DNA of 53,309 bases, from NCBI RefSeq assembly GCF_943193175.1, contig NZ_CALPDF010000034.1, positions 1 through 53,309 of the forward strand. Direction: 5' to 3'. Both the position numbers and the translations under genes were made by a program. Source of the DNA: Neobacillus muris (lineage in GTDB: Bacteria > Bacillota > Bacilli > Bacillales > Cytobacillaceae). Positions 32,735 to 41,570 of this stretch are shown piece by piece; the first letter of the stretch is position 1; every line of letters starts with the position of its first letter. Below the pieces are notes generated by a model. It did no database searches. It was not told the origin of the DNA and worked only from the letters and a program-made list of their open reading frames with translations.

Positions 32735-34264
32735 TTATTCTTCTTTCAGCAAGGTCAACGGTTTGACTGCTGGACCTTCAATCACTTCCCCGTTAATGTC
32801 ATATCGCGAGCCATGGCATGGGCAATCCCATGTTTTTTCCCCATGGTTCCACTCGCATTCACAGCCTAAATGGGTACAGGTTGTATCGACAACATACAGC
32901 TTGCCATTTTCATCACGATAGCCGCCTGCCCGTTTACCATTAAACATGACAGCGCTGCCCTCACCTGCCAGCAGCTCCTCGGGTTCTCTCGGAACAAATT
33001 CTAGTTTTCCATTAATTAAATGCTTAGCTACATCTAGATTGGTGGTGATGGCACTCCAAACATCCGGGTCCATTTGGAAACGGGAGGGAGAATAAAGCTC
33101 CATATACCGATTATCCTTCCCTGCAACATAATCCCGCAGCAAATGTCCGGCAAGAATTCCGGTCGTCATACCCCATTTTTTAAATCCGGTAGCCACCAAA
33201 ATATTTTTTCGTTCTTTGGTTAGAGGACCGATATAGGGCACTCGGTCGAGGGTTACTAAATCTTGGGCTGACCAGCGATACAAATACTCTTTGATTCCAA
33301 AAACCTCTTCAGCAAACTTTTCGAGTGCTTCAAAATGTTTCATAGTGTCTATGCCCTGACCGGTTTTGTGGCCTTCCCCGCCAATGATAAGAAGATTTTT
33401 CCCATTGATTGGGGTAGAGCGAATTGATCGGGATGGGCTGTCAGCGCTAATATACATGCCGCCCGGATAGTCCTTGCCGGTGGTAATTCCGATGGCGTAG
33501 GATCGGTCCGCGTACATTCTGGCAAAAAACAGCCCAGGTTTGTCATAGAATGGCCAGTGGGACGCCATTATAACATGCTGGCAGGTGATTTTATGCCCAG
33601 ACTTGGTGATGATTTTTGGATTTGATTCATCATCCTCGATGTCGGCTGCAGTTGTATTTTCATATACAGAGCAGCCAGTCTTGACAGCTTCCTCCAATAA
33701 AGCCCGAAGAAATTTTAACGGATGATATTGGGCCTGTTCATGCATCACTAGGGCACCCTTCACAGGTATGTCAAAGGGAATGGCATCTGTTAGCTCTCCA
33801 GAAATTCCAAGTCTTTGATAGGCATCGAGTTCCGTTTGCAGGCTGCCTAAGGTCTGTTCTGTCGTTGCATATACATAGGCATCCTGTTTGCTAAAATCAC
33901 AATCAATTTGGTGTTCTAAGGCAGCAGCTTCCACAAAACTTACGGCTTCCATGTGAGATTCATAATATAGCTTGGCCTTTTCTTCGCCAAAATGGCCAAT
34001 TAACTCATCGTAGATTATATCGTGCTGGGCCGTCAGCTTGGCAGTAGTGTGGCCGGTGGTGCCATTTAAAACGCTGCCGGCTTCGATTAAAGCGGTTTTT
34101 ACTCCTTCTTTTGTTAACAAGTAGGCGGCTGTGATCCCAGTAATTCCAGCTCCTACAATTGCCACATCCACGCTGAGATCGTTGTCCAATTTATCAAAAG
34201 AAGGCAAATCAAGATCGCGCCAATAGGGCTTCGGAAATTGCGGGATCCCTTCATTTGTGCTCAT
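32735..34264 (-). CDS. yhfW: FAD-dependent oxidoreductase with C-terminal Rieske domain (YhfW-like)
   Basis: A 509-residue two-domain redox protein. The N-terminal DAO-type FAD domain begins VAIVGAGITGITAAYLL. After about residue 415 a Rieske [2Fe-2S] domain follows, with its Cys/His ligands in CTHLGCEC and CPCHGSRYD. B. subtilis YhfW has the same fusion and length. Substrate is unknown; the D-amino-acid/glycine-oxidase-like domain suggests oxidation of an amine. I choose ATG 34264, 6 nt after GGGAGG; the frame opens 7 codons earlier. Confidence 0.88.
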   Translation of the reverse strand: MSTNEGIPQFPKPYWRDLDLPSFDKLDNDLSVDVAIVGAGITGITAAYLLTKEGVKTALIEAGSVLNGTTGHTTAKLTAQHDIIYDELIGHFGEEKAKLYYESHMEAVSFVEAAALEHQIDCDFSKQDAYVYATTEQTLGSLQTELDAYQRLGISGELTDAIPFDIPVKGALVMHEQAQYHPLKFLRALLEEAVKTGCSVYENTTAADIEDDESNPKIITKSGHKITCQHVIMASHWPFYDKPGLFFARMYADRSYAIGITTGKDYPGGMYISADSPSRSIRSTPINGKNLLIIGGEGHKTGQGIDTMKHFEALEKFAEEVFGIKEYLYRWSAQDLVTLDRVPYIGPLTKERKNILVATGFKKWGMTTGILAGHLLRDYVAGKDNRYMELYSPSRFQMDPDVWSAITTNLDVAKHLINGKLEFVPREPEELLAGEGSAVMFNGKRAGGYRDENGKLYVVDTTCTHLGCECEWNHGEKTWDCPCHGSRYDINGEVIEGPAVKPLTLLKEE

Positions 34265-34338
34265 AAAATACCTCCCGTTGTCCATAATGTATTCCTGTTT
34301 AATTTTTCCTACATTTTAAAAAATCATGTGCGGGGAAG

Positions 34339-34432
34339 TGCCGGTAAACAGGAGAAAATGGTTGGTAAGGGAAGGAATTTTGCCGGTAAACCTGGATAAA
34401 GTGCCGGTAAAATTGTGAACTTTGCCGGTAAA
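34339..34432. repeat. Five-unit array of 21-bp-phased TGCCGGTAAA repeats
   Basis: TGCCGGTAAA occurs at 34339, 34381, 34402 and 34423, with a degenerate copy (GGTTGGTAAG) at 34360, giving an exact 21-bp period over five units. Sequence between the cores is not conserved. It lies in the gap 34265-34592 between yhfW and a small membrane-protein gene, where I see no other feature. Translated on the minus strand the array would give a 7-residue FYRH/VYRQ pattern, but there is no start or ribosome site. Confidence 0.85.
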
Positions 34433-34577
34433 TAAAAATTTCTCTCTTTAAGAGAACGAATGGCTGGGAAAAAAACATTCTGAAAAGAACAATCCGGTTC
34501 ATAAAGCCGGAAAAATGTCCCTGCAAGTCACCGTGGTTGAAAACGTTTGAGACGGATGCCGACGCAGCGTGACTAAA

Positions 34578-34604
34578 ATGAAAAAACCCTATTCAGGGTT
34601 TTGG
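34578..34604 (-). terminator. Terminator overlapping the end of the small membrane-protein gene
   Basis: On the minus strand AAAACCCT, GAAT, AGGGTTTT and a T-run. The stop codon lies within the hairpin. Confidence 0.75.
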
Positions 34605-34745
34605 TTGGTCTTTTGGACTGTTGAGCTTATCGATTCGAACAGAATCCTCTGTATCAAGTACCGTTCTCAAAAAATGCACCATTACTCCGCCTGCAATGCC
34701 AAGGCAGATTACAAATCCTATAGTTGTGACCCACCACAGAGCCAT
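34593..34745 (-). CDS. Small single-helix membrane protein, unknown
   Basis: A 50-residue protein. After MALWWVTT a membrane helix runs to about residue 25 (GFVICLGIAGGVMVHFL), and the tail is charged, ending SPKDQPKP. I choose ATG 34745, 9 nt after AAGGGGG; the frame opens at a GTG 13 codons earlier. No family recognised. Its terminator and good ribosome site support a real gene. Confidence 0.6.
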   Translation of the reverse strand: MALWWVTTIGFVICLGIAGGVMVHFLRTVLDTEDSVRIDKLNSPKDQPKP

Positions 34746-34920
34746 TAGAGATATCCCCCTTTTCTTTAGTGGCTGTTGATTCACAAGCTTTGTAAAGATA
34801 TATGCAGAAGAAGGGGGGATCTTGCTAAGATTCTTTCATTTTAGCAGGACAAAAATAATTCAAATCTGCTGTATATTTTGAACCGCAAATCAAAAATATA
34901 TATTCGGAGGAGGCGAAAAA

Positions 34921-35532
34921 ATGAAAAAATCATTATGGATTGGGTTTCTGTTTTTCTTATCTTTATTCTGTATTCCGAGTGTTTCGTTTGCCCAGCAAAT
35001 TTATACAGTTCAGCCGGGTGACTCACTTTGGAAAATTGCCGTCAAGTACCAAGTAGGTCTCTCAGAAATCATTGCGGCCAACCCCCAATTTAAAAACCCG
35101 GCACTCATTTATCCGGGACAAAAGGTTACAATTCCTGATTTAGGGGGAGTGAAATCGATTGAAAGCCAAGTGATTGACTTGACCAATCAAGAGCGTGCCA
35201 AAAACGGGTTAAAGCCAATGACAGCGGATTGGGAGCTTTCAAGGGTAGCCCGCTATAAGGCGATGGATATGAGGGACAAAAATTATTTTAGCCATACAAG
35301 CCCCACCTATGGCAGTCCGTTTGATATGATTAAGGCTTTTGGCATCAGCTACCGGTCCGCTGCAGAAAATATCGCTGCTGGACAAACCACCCCGCAGGCT
35401 GTGGTCCAATCATGGATGAACAGTTCAGGGCACAGGGCCAATATATTAAGTGCCAATACCCGAATTGGCGTTGGTTACGCAAAAGGCGGTTCCTACGGGC
35501 ATTATTGGGTACAAATGTTTATCTCCAAATAA
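34921..35532 (+). CDS. Secreted LysM-CAP domain protein (YkwD-like)
   Basis: A 203-residue exported protein. A signal peptide (residues 1-24, ending VSFAQQ) is followed by one LysM domain (YTVQPGDSLWKIAVKY to YPGQKVTIP, about 27-72) that binds peptidoglycan. A CAP/SCP domain follows (about 80-203) with SHTSPTYGSPFDM, AAENIA, SWMNSSGHRANIL and HYWVQMF. The conserved His and Glu residues of the CAP cavity are present. Proteins of this kind (YkwD, SafA-like) sit in the cell wall or spore cortex/coat; the exact role is unknown. GGAGGAGG precedes the ATG. Confidence 0.88.
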   Translation: MKKSLWIGFLFFLSLFCIPSVSFAQQIYTVQPGDSLWKIAVKYQVGLSEIIAANPQFKNPALIYPGQKVTIPDLGGVKSIESQVIDLTNQERAKNGLKPMTADWELSRVARYKAMDMRDKNYFSHTSPTYGSPFDMIKAFGISYRSAAENIAAGQTTPQAVVQSWMNSSGHRANILSANTRIGVGYAKGGSYGHYWVQMFISK

Positions 35533-35535
35533 ATG

Positions 35536-35573
35536 AAAGGGTCAGTCTCTTTAAAGCGGCTGGCCCTTTCTAC
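35536..35573 (+). terminator. Intrinsic terminator after the LysM-CAP gene
   Basis: AAAGGGTCAG (35536-35545) with CTGGCCCTTT (35560-35569). T-tract is short. Confidence 0.6.
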
Positions 35574-35617
35574 GTCTTAAGACCGAGTTGAAAATCAAGC
35601 TTAGGCGCAATTATGAA
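35574..35617 (+). promoter_or_regulatory. Candidate LiaR-controlled promoter of the lia operon
   Basis: A perfect 10-bp palindrome GTCTTAAGAC (35574-35583) sits 4 bp upstream of TTGAAA (35588-35593), which is followed after 18 bp by TATGAA (35612-35617). An activator site directly upstream of the -35 element suits LiaR control of liaIH, as known in B. subtilis. I cannot confirm the match to the LiaR consensus. Confidence 0.35.
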
Positions 35618-35671
35618 AGCTTTTAAAAAAAGGTAAGATGAAATCAAGATAAACAAAGGAGTGAAAAGGAA

Positions 35672-36016
35672 ATGAAGAAATTTGGATTATTATTGGCTGG
35701 AGGCATTGCAGCTGTTATCCTGCTTTCAACCATTGGTCCCATGGCAGGCCTAGTGATTAGCTTAGCCTTACTGTATTTTATCTTTAAACAATTTTTAAAG
35801 GCAGATTCAATGGTTGCAAAAATCATTCTTGGGGTCATTGGATTTGTTGTGCTGATGGCATCGATCCATAATGCTCCTGCCTTAATTGGAGCCGCAGCGG
35901 CATATGTTCTGTACCTTGTTTATAAAAAGTGGAATGAAACTAAGCACACTACTATTAAGGAAGAATCAGATCCATTTGTCAATTTTGAGAAGCAGTGGAA
36001 TGAACTGAACCGATAA
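35672..36016 (+). CDS. liaI: LiaI-like small membrane protein
   Basis: A 114-residue protein with about three or four membrane helices (5-20, 24-43, 50-66, 69-84) and a charged cytoplasmic tail ending QWNELNR. Position directly before the PspA-type gene and the LiaFSR genes identifies it as the counterpart of LiaI, the membrane anchor that recruits LiaH in B. subtilis. Sequence identity to LiaI itself looks low, so the call rests mostly on context and topology. Ribosome site AAAGGAG. Confidence 0.65.
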   Translation: MKKFGLLLAGGIAAVILLSTIGPMAGLVISLALLYFIFKQFLKADSMVAKIILGVIGFVVLMASIHNAPALIGAAAAYVLYLVYKKWNETKHTTIKEESDPFVNFEKQWNELNR

Positions 36017-36025
36017 AAGTGGTTT

Positions 36026-36211
36026 TTCTACAAAATGACGGAGGGATTCAACAAAATATCGGTCGAATTCTACAAAATTAGGGATGAATTCAACAAAAAA
36101 TGGATAAAATTTCCAATCTTTATCCGAAATTAGGTTGATTCTACAAAAAAGAAGCATTATTCTTCAAAATTTCAATTTATTCTACAAAATGAGCAAGCAA
36201 TTCTACAAAAA
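36026..36211. repeat. Array of 21-bp-phased TTCTACAAAAT repeats inside the lia operon
   Basis: TTCTACAAAAT or close variants (TTCAACAAAAT, TTCTTCAAAAT) start at 36026, 36047, 36068, 36089, then 36139, 36160, 36180 and 36201. The steps are 21, 21, 21, (50), 21, 20 and 21. The array fills the 238-bp gap between liaI and liaH, genes that are nearly adjacent in B. subtilis. Spacer sequence varies. No start or ribosome site supports translation of the 7-residue pattern on the minus strand. Confidence 0.85.
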
Positions 36212-36254
36212 TTGGATAAAAAATACAATTGCAAAATAAAGGAGAGACAAAACG

Positions 36255-36899
36255 ATGGCAAACCTATTTAGCAGAATTAAAAACACAGTGATGGCCGATT
36301 TACATGAGGCTATGGATCAAAAGGAAAGCAAGAATCCAATCGCAATGCTTAACCAATATCTTCGCCAATGTGAGCAGGAAACCGAAAAAGTCCGCAAGCT
36401 TCTTGAACGCCAATATAACCTGAAAGAGGAATTTGCTAAGGAATTCCAGCAGGCAGTCGGATTAGCTGAAAAAAGAAAGCACCAAGCTGAGGTTGCCTCT
36501 AAAGCCGGTGAAACTGAACTGGCTCAATTCGCACTGGCTGAGCATCAGTCTTTTACTGAAAGGGCAAAGCGGCTCGAAGCCTCACTCGATCAGGCACAGA
36601 CTGGCCTCAAAGATTTGGAAAGAAAATATGGGGAAATGAAGCATAAATTGAAAGATATGGAGCTTCGCAGAATGGAGTTAATGGGCCGAGAGAATCTGGC
36701 CCGCGCTAACCACCGAATCAACCAAGTATTAGAAACAAATGGTGACTCCAGCCAGCCATTTTCCCGTTTTTCAGAAATTGAAAACTATCTCGATTGTTTA
36801 GAACAAAAGGTAAATAGTTCTTACTATCGCAGCACCATCGATGCAAGAATCGCTGAGTTAGAAAAAGACATGAAATTGCAAGAAAGCAAGTCCATTTAA
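36255..36899 (+). CDS. liaH: LiaH, PspA/IM30-family membrane stress protein
   Basis: A 214-residue, almost wholly coiled-coil protein of the phage-shock family. The amphipathic start MANLFSRIKNTVMADLHEAMDQKE is followed by NPIAMLNQYLRQCEQETEKVRKL and long heptad-rich helices. LiaH forms large rings that bind the membrane under antibiotic damage (bacitracin, daptomycin, nisin) and is docked by LiaI. AAAGGAGAG precedes the ATG. A terminator follows directly, so liaI-liaH would be the main stress transcript with readthrough into liaFSR. Confidence 0.9.
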   Translation: MANLFSRIKNTVMADLHEAMDQKESKNPIAMLNQYLRQCEQETEKVRKLLERQYNLKEEFAKEFQQAVGLAEKRKHQAEVASKAGETELAQFALAEHQSFTERAKRLEASLDQAQTGLKDLERKYGEMKHKLKDMELRRMELMGRENLARANHRINQVLETNGDSSQPFSRFSEIENYLDCLEQKVNSSYYRSTIDARIAELEKDMKLQESKSI

Positions 36900-36918
36900 T
36901 GCCAATCCATGGTATGCT

Positions 36919-36946
36919 AAAAGGCGTAGGGTTCTACGCCTTTTTA
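36919..36946 (+). terminator. Terminator between liaH and liaF
   Basis: AAAGGCGTAG (36920-36929), loop GGTT, CTACGCCTTT (36934-36943), then T. It matches the B. subtilis layout, in which most transcripts end after liaH. Confidence 0.85.
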
Positions 36947-36989
36947 CCCATAGAAAAAAGCATAGACTAAAAAAAGGGAGGGTGAGCCC

Positions 36990-37724
36990 ATGTTTAAAAA
37001 TTTTAAGAATGAATATACCGGATGGCTGGTATTCATCGGTGCGGTTGTTTTGCTTCTGGAAATCTTGTTTTTTAACAGAGGGCTAATATTCTCTCTCTTT
37101 ATTTCTGGCGGAATGATTTATTTAGGCAGGAAAAAGCGGGGAAAAAAGAGCGGCAAGCTGTTATTTTACGGAGGCATTGCTTTCTTAGCCATTTGTGTTT
37201 TTAACATGATGACGTTTAAGTTTCTATTGCTTGCTATTTTACTGCACTTTTTTATTCAATATTTAAACTCCAAAAGACAGCCAAACAAGATAGCTCTCAA
37301 TATTACGGAACCTGGGATGGCCGCTCAAAAGGAAATGCTGATTAAAATAACCCCGCTGTTTGAAAATAATTTTATCGGGCAGCAAAAAACGCCAGCAGGG
37401 GTTTATGACTGGAATGATATCAATATACAAACCGGTATTGGGGATAATGTCATTGACCTAAGTTATACCATGCTGCCCAAAGGGGAAACGGTTATCTTCA
37501 TCCGCAGCTTGGTTGGGAACTTAAAGATTCTTGTCCCTTATGAGATTGAAGTCAATGTCCATCATTCCTGTATAGCGGGTTCAACCACGATATTTGAAAA
37601 CCATGAGGATAAAATCTTCAACCAGGTCTACCAATTCAAAACATCTGGCTATGAGACGGCTGAGCAAAAGGTGAAAATCTTTACTTCCGTTCTTGTAGGA
37701 AATTTAGAGGTGAGCCGGATATGA
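36990..37724 (+). CDS. liaF: LiaF, inhibitor of the LiaSR system
   Basis: A 244-residue membrane protein. Four helices in the first 100 residues are followed by a cytoplasmic DUF2154/LiaF beta domain (VYDWNDINIQTGIGDNVIDLS, then RSLVGNLKILVPYEIEV and [11 protein letters not shown]). LiaF keeps the LiaS kinase off in the absence of envelope stress. No liaG gene lies between liaH and liaF, unlike in B. subtilis. The liaS start overlaps its stop (ATGA). Confidence 0.9.
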   Translation: MFKNFKNEYTGWLVFIGAVVLLLEILFFNRGLIFSLFISGGMIYLGRKKRGKKSGKLLFYGGIAFLAICVFNMMTFKFLLLAILLHFFIQYLNSKRQPNKIALNITEPGMAAQKEMLIKITPLFENNFIGQQKTPAGVYDWNDINIQTGIGDNVIDLSYTMLPKGETVIFIRSLVGNLKILVPYEIEVNVHHSCIAGSTTIFENHEDKIFNQVYQFKTSGYETAEQKVKIFTSVLVGNLEVSRI

Positions 37725-38770
37725 GCGCGACAGGTCGTCAAATTGTCTGGAGTGCCGGCTTTGCCATGGTGATTGCTGTCATGATTGGTGCTGTTTTTAT
37801 GGTTGTTTTTCCATTGCACAACTGGTCTGAATTATGGACAAGACATTTTATGGATATACCTATCATAGTGTTTATTCCAATCTTTAGCCTAGCAATGGGA
37901 ATTCTTTTGGGAGCCGTTACCGGCCTATACTGGAGACGGCAGTTCTTAACGATTGACCAATCGCTGCATCAATTAGCCGAAGGAAAACATTTAGAATGGC
38001 CTGCCAATCCTTCTGTAACCGAGATGCAAACCATTGCCGGAAGGATTGAGAAGATTGGCAGGCAGATATCTGAGCAGGCTAAGCTATCACAGCGGCTGGC
38101 AACGGAGAAAGTGGAAGAACAGGAATCCCGGATACAAGAAATTATTGAACAGGAACGAAATCGTCTGGCTCGGGAATTGCATGATTCCGTCAGTCAGCAG
38201 CTTTTTGCGGCCTCTATGATGATGTCGGCGATTAATGAAACAAAACAGCATACTGAAGAAACTTATGAAACTAAACAGCTTAAGATGGTGGAAGCGATGA
38301 TCCACCAATCCCAGCTGGAAATGCGTGCCCTTCTGCTCCATTTGCGCCCTGTCCCCTTGAAGAATAAATCGCTGCAAGAGGGAATGGAAGAACTGTTAAT
38401 GGAATTATCCCAAAAAGTCACCATGAATATTAATTGGAAGGTAGAGGAATTTCCGCTTGATAAAGGGGTGGAGGACCATTTATTCCGCATTCTGCAAGAA
38501 TCTGTATCCAATACGTTACGGCATTCGAAAGCAAGCACTTTAGAGGTTCTACTAATTAAACGGGATGATCTAGTGATCTTGAGAGTGGTGGATGATGGAG
38601 TCGGTTTCGAAGCCGAGGAAGATAAAGCGGGCTCCTATGGGATGCAAAACATTAATGAGCGTGCCTTGGAAATAGGCGGAACGGTAAAAGTAATCAGCGT
38701 TAAAAATAAAGGGACAAGGCTGGAAGTAAAGGTTCCTGTTGTAAATAAGGGAGAGGATGCACATGATTAG
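37721..38770 (+). CDS. liaS: LiaS sensor histidine kinase
   Basis: A 349-residue NarL-type (HisKA_3) kinase. Two helices with a very short outer loop (intramembrane-sensing type) are followed by a HAMP region and a coiled coil. The H-box is [20 protein letters not shown], and the ATPase has [17 protein letters not shown] and VVDDGVGF. It responds to cell-wall antibiotics and phosphorylates LiaR. Translationally coupled to both neighbours. Confidence 0.92.
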   Translation: MSATGRQIVWSAGFAMVIAVMIGAVFMVVFPLHNWSELWTRHFMDIPIIVFIPIFSLAMGILLGAVTGLYWRRQFLTIDQSLHQLAEGKHLEWPANPSVTEMQTIAGRIEKIGRQISEQAKLSQRLATEKVEEQESRIQEIIEQERNRLARELHDSVSQQLFAASMMMSAINETKQHTEETYETKQLKMVEAMIHQSQLEMRALLLHLRPVPLKNKSLQEGMEELLMELSQKVTMNINWKVEEFPLDKGVEDHLFRILQESVSNTLRHSKASTLEVLLIKRDDLVILRVVDDGVGFEAEEDKAGSYGMQNINERALEIGGTVKVISVKNKGTRLEVKVPVVNKGEDAHD

Positions 38771-39395
38771 GGTATTATTTGTGGATGATCATGAAATGGT
38801 GAGAATTGGCGTTTCCGCCTATCTTTCCGCCCAGCCGGATATTGAAGTGGTTGGAGAGGCTGATAATGGAAAAACAGGAGCAGAACTGGCGCTTAAGCTT
38901 CGGCCAGATATCATCCTTATGGATTTAGTCATGAAGGAAATGGATGGCATCGAAGCTACTAGAAAAATTATTGAACAATGGCCGGAAGCAAAAGTCATTA
39001 TTGTAACCAGCTTCCTAGATGATGAAAAAGTTTACCCGGCACTGGAGGCAGGGGCTTCCAGTTATATGCTGAAAACGTCTAAGGCAAGCGACATCGCTAA
39101 TGCCATCCGGGATACGTTCCATGGGCAATCAGTGCTAGAACCAGAAGTAACCGGAAAAATGATGCTGAAAATGCGCCAGAAAACCCAGCATCTGCCTCAT
39201 GAAGAGCTAACCAGCCGGGAGCTGGAAATATTACTCCTGATGGCAGAGGGAAAAAGCAATCAGGAAATCGCCGATGAGTTATTTATTGCTCTCAAGACCG
39301 TTAAAACGCATGTCAGCAATATTCTCAGCAAATTGGATGTGCAAGACCGCACGCAGGCAGTAATTTATGCGTTTAAGCATTCTTTAATCCAATAA
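38763..39395 (+). CDS. liaR: LiaR response regulator
   Basis: A 210-residue NarL/LuxR-type regulator. The receiver starts [13 protein letters not shown] with Asp in [12 protein letters not shown] as the phosphorylation site, Thr/Ser in IVTSFLDD and Lys in YMLKTS. The C-terminal helix-turn-helix reads [21 protein letters not shown] and [14 protein letters not shown] choose ATG 38763, 6 nt after GGGAGAGG and inside the end of liaS; ATG 38757 is too close to that site. It activates the promoter of liaI. Confidence 0.92.
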   Translation: MIRVLFVDDHEMVRIGVSAYLSAQPDIEVVGEADNGKTGAELALKLRPDIILMDLVMKEMDGIEATRKIIEQWPEAKVIIVTSFLDDEKVYPALEAGASSYMLKTSKASDIANAIRDTFHGQSVLEPEVTGKMMLKMRQKTQHLPHEELTSRELEILLLMAEGKSNQEIADELFIALKTVKTHVSNILSKLDVQDRTQAVIYAFKHSLIQ

Positions 39396-39401
39396 ATTCA
39401 G

Positions 39402-39435
39402 AGACTTTCCAATCGTATTTTGGAAGGTCTTTTTT
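39402..39435 (+). terminator. Terminator of the lia operon
   Basis: AGACTTTCCAA (39402-39412) pairs with TTGGAAGGTCT (39420-39430) with one wobble, followed by T-run. Confidence 0.85.
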
Positions 39436-39511
39436 GATGAAAAAATTCTCCCTACTATTCAAAGGACTTGTCTCATATGTATATAAAGGAGTATGAATAG
39501 AAGGAGATGCA

Positions 39512-40849
39512 ATGATGGCAGGTTACTACAAGAGTATTTTCTTTTTAGCGGCAGCTGCCTGCTTAGGAGAAGGTATCGAGATGCTGGTAAACATGATTTT
39601 GGCGCGCGAATTAGGTTCTCATGGCTTAGGATTATATATGTCAATTTTGCCAACGGTTTTTCTTATTGTCCTATTGGCAAGCTTTGAATTGCCTGTATCG
39701 ATCTCCAAGTTAATTGCCGAAAGGGAGGATCGGTATCACCGAAATATCCTTTACCACGCTATTACGGTTACAGTTATTTTTACTGTTGTCTTATTTTTAG
39801 CAGGTACAGTGCTGATTCCCTTTATACCCGTCTTTAATTCTTACCATCCGTATATAAGATGGCTGGTCCTCCTGCTAATCCCGATTATTTCCTTTACGTC
39901 TGTCGCCAGGGGCTATTTTATGGGCAGACAGCAGATGGGGAGAATTGCTGTCTCCAACTTCTTGCGAAAGCTGGTGCAGCTGGCTGCATTATTTATTTTG
40001 TTTCGGCTCTTCGATTTCGATGCCCAAGCATCGCTGCTAGTCGCCATTGGGACATTTATCGGCAGTGAATTGATCACTTTTCTCTATTTGTTCTACTTAT
40101 TTATGATTCAGTTTCAGCACATAAAGAGCATGCCTTTTTCAAATCTAAACCGGAAAACGGTAAGAAAGAATTTAATGGCCGTATCTATCCCAACAACAAG
40201 CATGCGGTTGTTTTCAGCCTTTACCGGTGCGATTCAGCCTTTTTTAATAAAAGCGGCGTTGGAGCATTCAGGGTTGACCGAGACATTAGCGACCGAGCAT
40301 TTTGGCATGCTGATGGGGATTGCGGCCTCAATTGGCTTTTTTCCGGCATTTATTGCCCATTCCCTCTTGATTGTTCTGATTCCGGGTGTATCTAAAACCC
40401 ATGCAGAAAATAATTATCAAAATTTGCAAAAAATGCTCCAGCAGGTAATGAAGCTTACCTTGGTATATGGAACAGCGGCGGTGGCGGTTTTCTACTTTTT
40501 CGCCCCACAATTGACGGGATTGTTTTTTAAATCGGACACATCGGCCATCTATCTGCAGTTACTATGGCCCTATTTTCTTTTCCACTATTTTATTATTCCG
40601 CTGCAGGGATTTTTACTCGGGCTTGATTTGATCAAAGAAGCCTTTTATCATGTCATTTGGTCACATATTGTCAGCTTTGCCATCATTTTCTGGCTGGGAT
40701 CAATGCCGGAATGGAGAATGGATGGAGTCATTATTGGGTTGAATACTGGGGCGGTTCTCTTATGCCTCATGCATTATTTAACTGTCTGCAAAAAAATCGG
40801 ACTCAGTTTTTTCATGCGAGGGATCGTGCCAAAAACGCTGGAACGCTAA
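39512..40849 (+). CDS. SpoVB/MurJ-type polysaccharide flippase
   Basis: A 445-residue protein with 12 or more membrane helices in the MOP (MATE/MVF) superfamily. The opening helix with GEGIEMLVNMILARELGSHGLGLYM, then PVSISKLIAER and RGYFMGRQQMG, is the pattern of SpoVB/YtgP-like lipid-linked oligosaccharide or lipid II flippases of Firmicutes. It is shorter than SpoVB (about 520). It may flip a spore- or surface-polysaccharide intermediate. AAGGAG serves ATG 39512 or 39515. Confidence 0.82.
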   Translation: MMAGYYKSIFFLAAAACLGEGIEMLVNMILARELGSHGLGLYMSILPTVFLIVLLASFELPVSISKLIAEREDRYHRNILYHAITVTVIFTVVLFLAGTVLIPFIPVFNSYHPYIRWLVLLLIPIISFTSVARGYFMGRQQMGRIAVSNFLRKLVQLAALFILFRLFDFDAQASLLVAIGTFIGSELITFLYLFYLFMIQFQHIKSMPFSNLNRKTVRKNLMAVSIPTTSMRLFSAFTGAIQPFLIKAALEHSGLTETLATEHFGMLMGIAASIGFFPAFIAHSLLIVLIPGVSKTHAENNYQNLQKMLQQVMKLTLVYGTAAVAVFYFFAPQLTGLFFKSDTSAIYLQLLWPYFLFHYFIIPLQGFLLGLDLIKEAFYHVIWSHIVSFAIIFWLGSMPEWRMDGVIIGLNTGAVLLCLMHYLTVCKKIGLSFFMRGIVPKTLER

Positions 40850-40851
40850 AA

Positions 40852-40875
40852 AAAGGCCGCTAAATGGCGGCCTTT
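40852..40875. terminator. Bidirectional terminator between convergent genes
   Basis: AAAGGCCGC (40852-40860) and GCGGCCTTT (40867-40875) with A-run before; suited to both strands. Confidence 0.85.
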
Positions 40876-40878
40876 CCA

Positions 40879-41517
40879 TTAATCCTTGCTGTTTAAGATC
40901 CCGAGTATCCGCAGGATGCTGATGAAAAGATTGATAAAGTCCAAATATAAGCTTAATGCCATTAACGGCACATCTTCCGCCCTGACCCCATAGTGCTTCA
41001 TCCGGCTGATATCAAATAAAACATAACCGCTGAAAACGAGAACCCCGATAAAGGAATAGGCCAGCATACCAGTTGAGCTTAGCGGAACAAACAAGTTAAA
41101 AATTCCGACAGCCACTAGGGCGAGCAGTGCCGCTAACAGGAATCCGCTTAAAAACGAAAAATTCCGTTTTGATTTTGCGGCATAAACGGCAATTCCTGAA
41201 AAAACAATGGTTGTACTTCCAAATGCCATCAATACGATATTGGCACCTGCTGTGGCCACGTAATAGCCAACAATTGGGTATAACGTTATCCCCGAAATAA
41301 ACGTAAAGACATATAAGAACGAATAAGAGATCGCTTTTTTACGCCTAAAAAACACAGCGGCAATGATCATAACTAATTCTAAAATCGATAACGGCAAAAT
41401 TAAAGCGGGTGGTACGAATGACCCTGCCATGGTGCCGACAAAGGCAATGGCAAGTGACAATGCAAACGTCCGTAACACGGAGGGCATAAAATCAACTGAA
41501 GATGTTTGTGTATACAA
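40879..41517 (-). CDS. Bax inhibitor-1 family membrane protein (YetJ-like)
   Basis: A 212-residue, seven-helix protein of the BI-1/TMBIM family. FGSTTIVFSGIAVYA and SGYVLFDISRMKHYG, followed by ALSLYLDFINLFISILRIL, are the family signature. The closing Asp pair (in FDIS and YLDF) is the pH-sensing di-aspartyl latch. B. subtilis YetJ is a pH-dependent calcium leak channel; the same role is likely. I choose TTG 41517 after GAGGTGAAGAGG; the frame opens at 41574 inside the end of mscL. Confidence 0.85.
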   Translation of the reverse strand: MYTQTSSVDFMPSVLRTFALSLAIAFVGTMAGSFVPPALILPLSILELVMIIAAVFFRRKKAISYSFLYVFTFISGITLYPIVGYYVATAGANIVLMAFGSTTIVFSGIAVYAAKSKRNFSFLSGFLLAALLALVAVGIFNLFVPLSSTGMLAYSFIGVLVFSGYVLFDISRMKHYGVRAEDVPLMALSLYLDFINLFISILRILGILNSKD

Positions 41518-41570
41518 TTCCTCTTCACCTCTGAAATAATTTCTTACATTTATGATATACGATATTGTGG

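Noticed and set aside
36020..36215. Possible CRISPR array
   Set aside because: Repeats are only 11 bp and spacers 10 bp, with imperfect copies and no cas genes; phased intergenic repeats instead. The same holds for 34339-34432.
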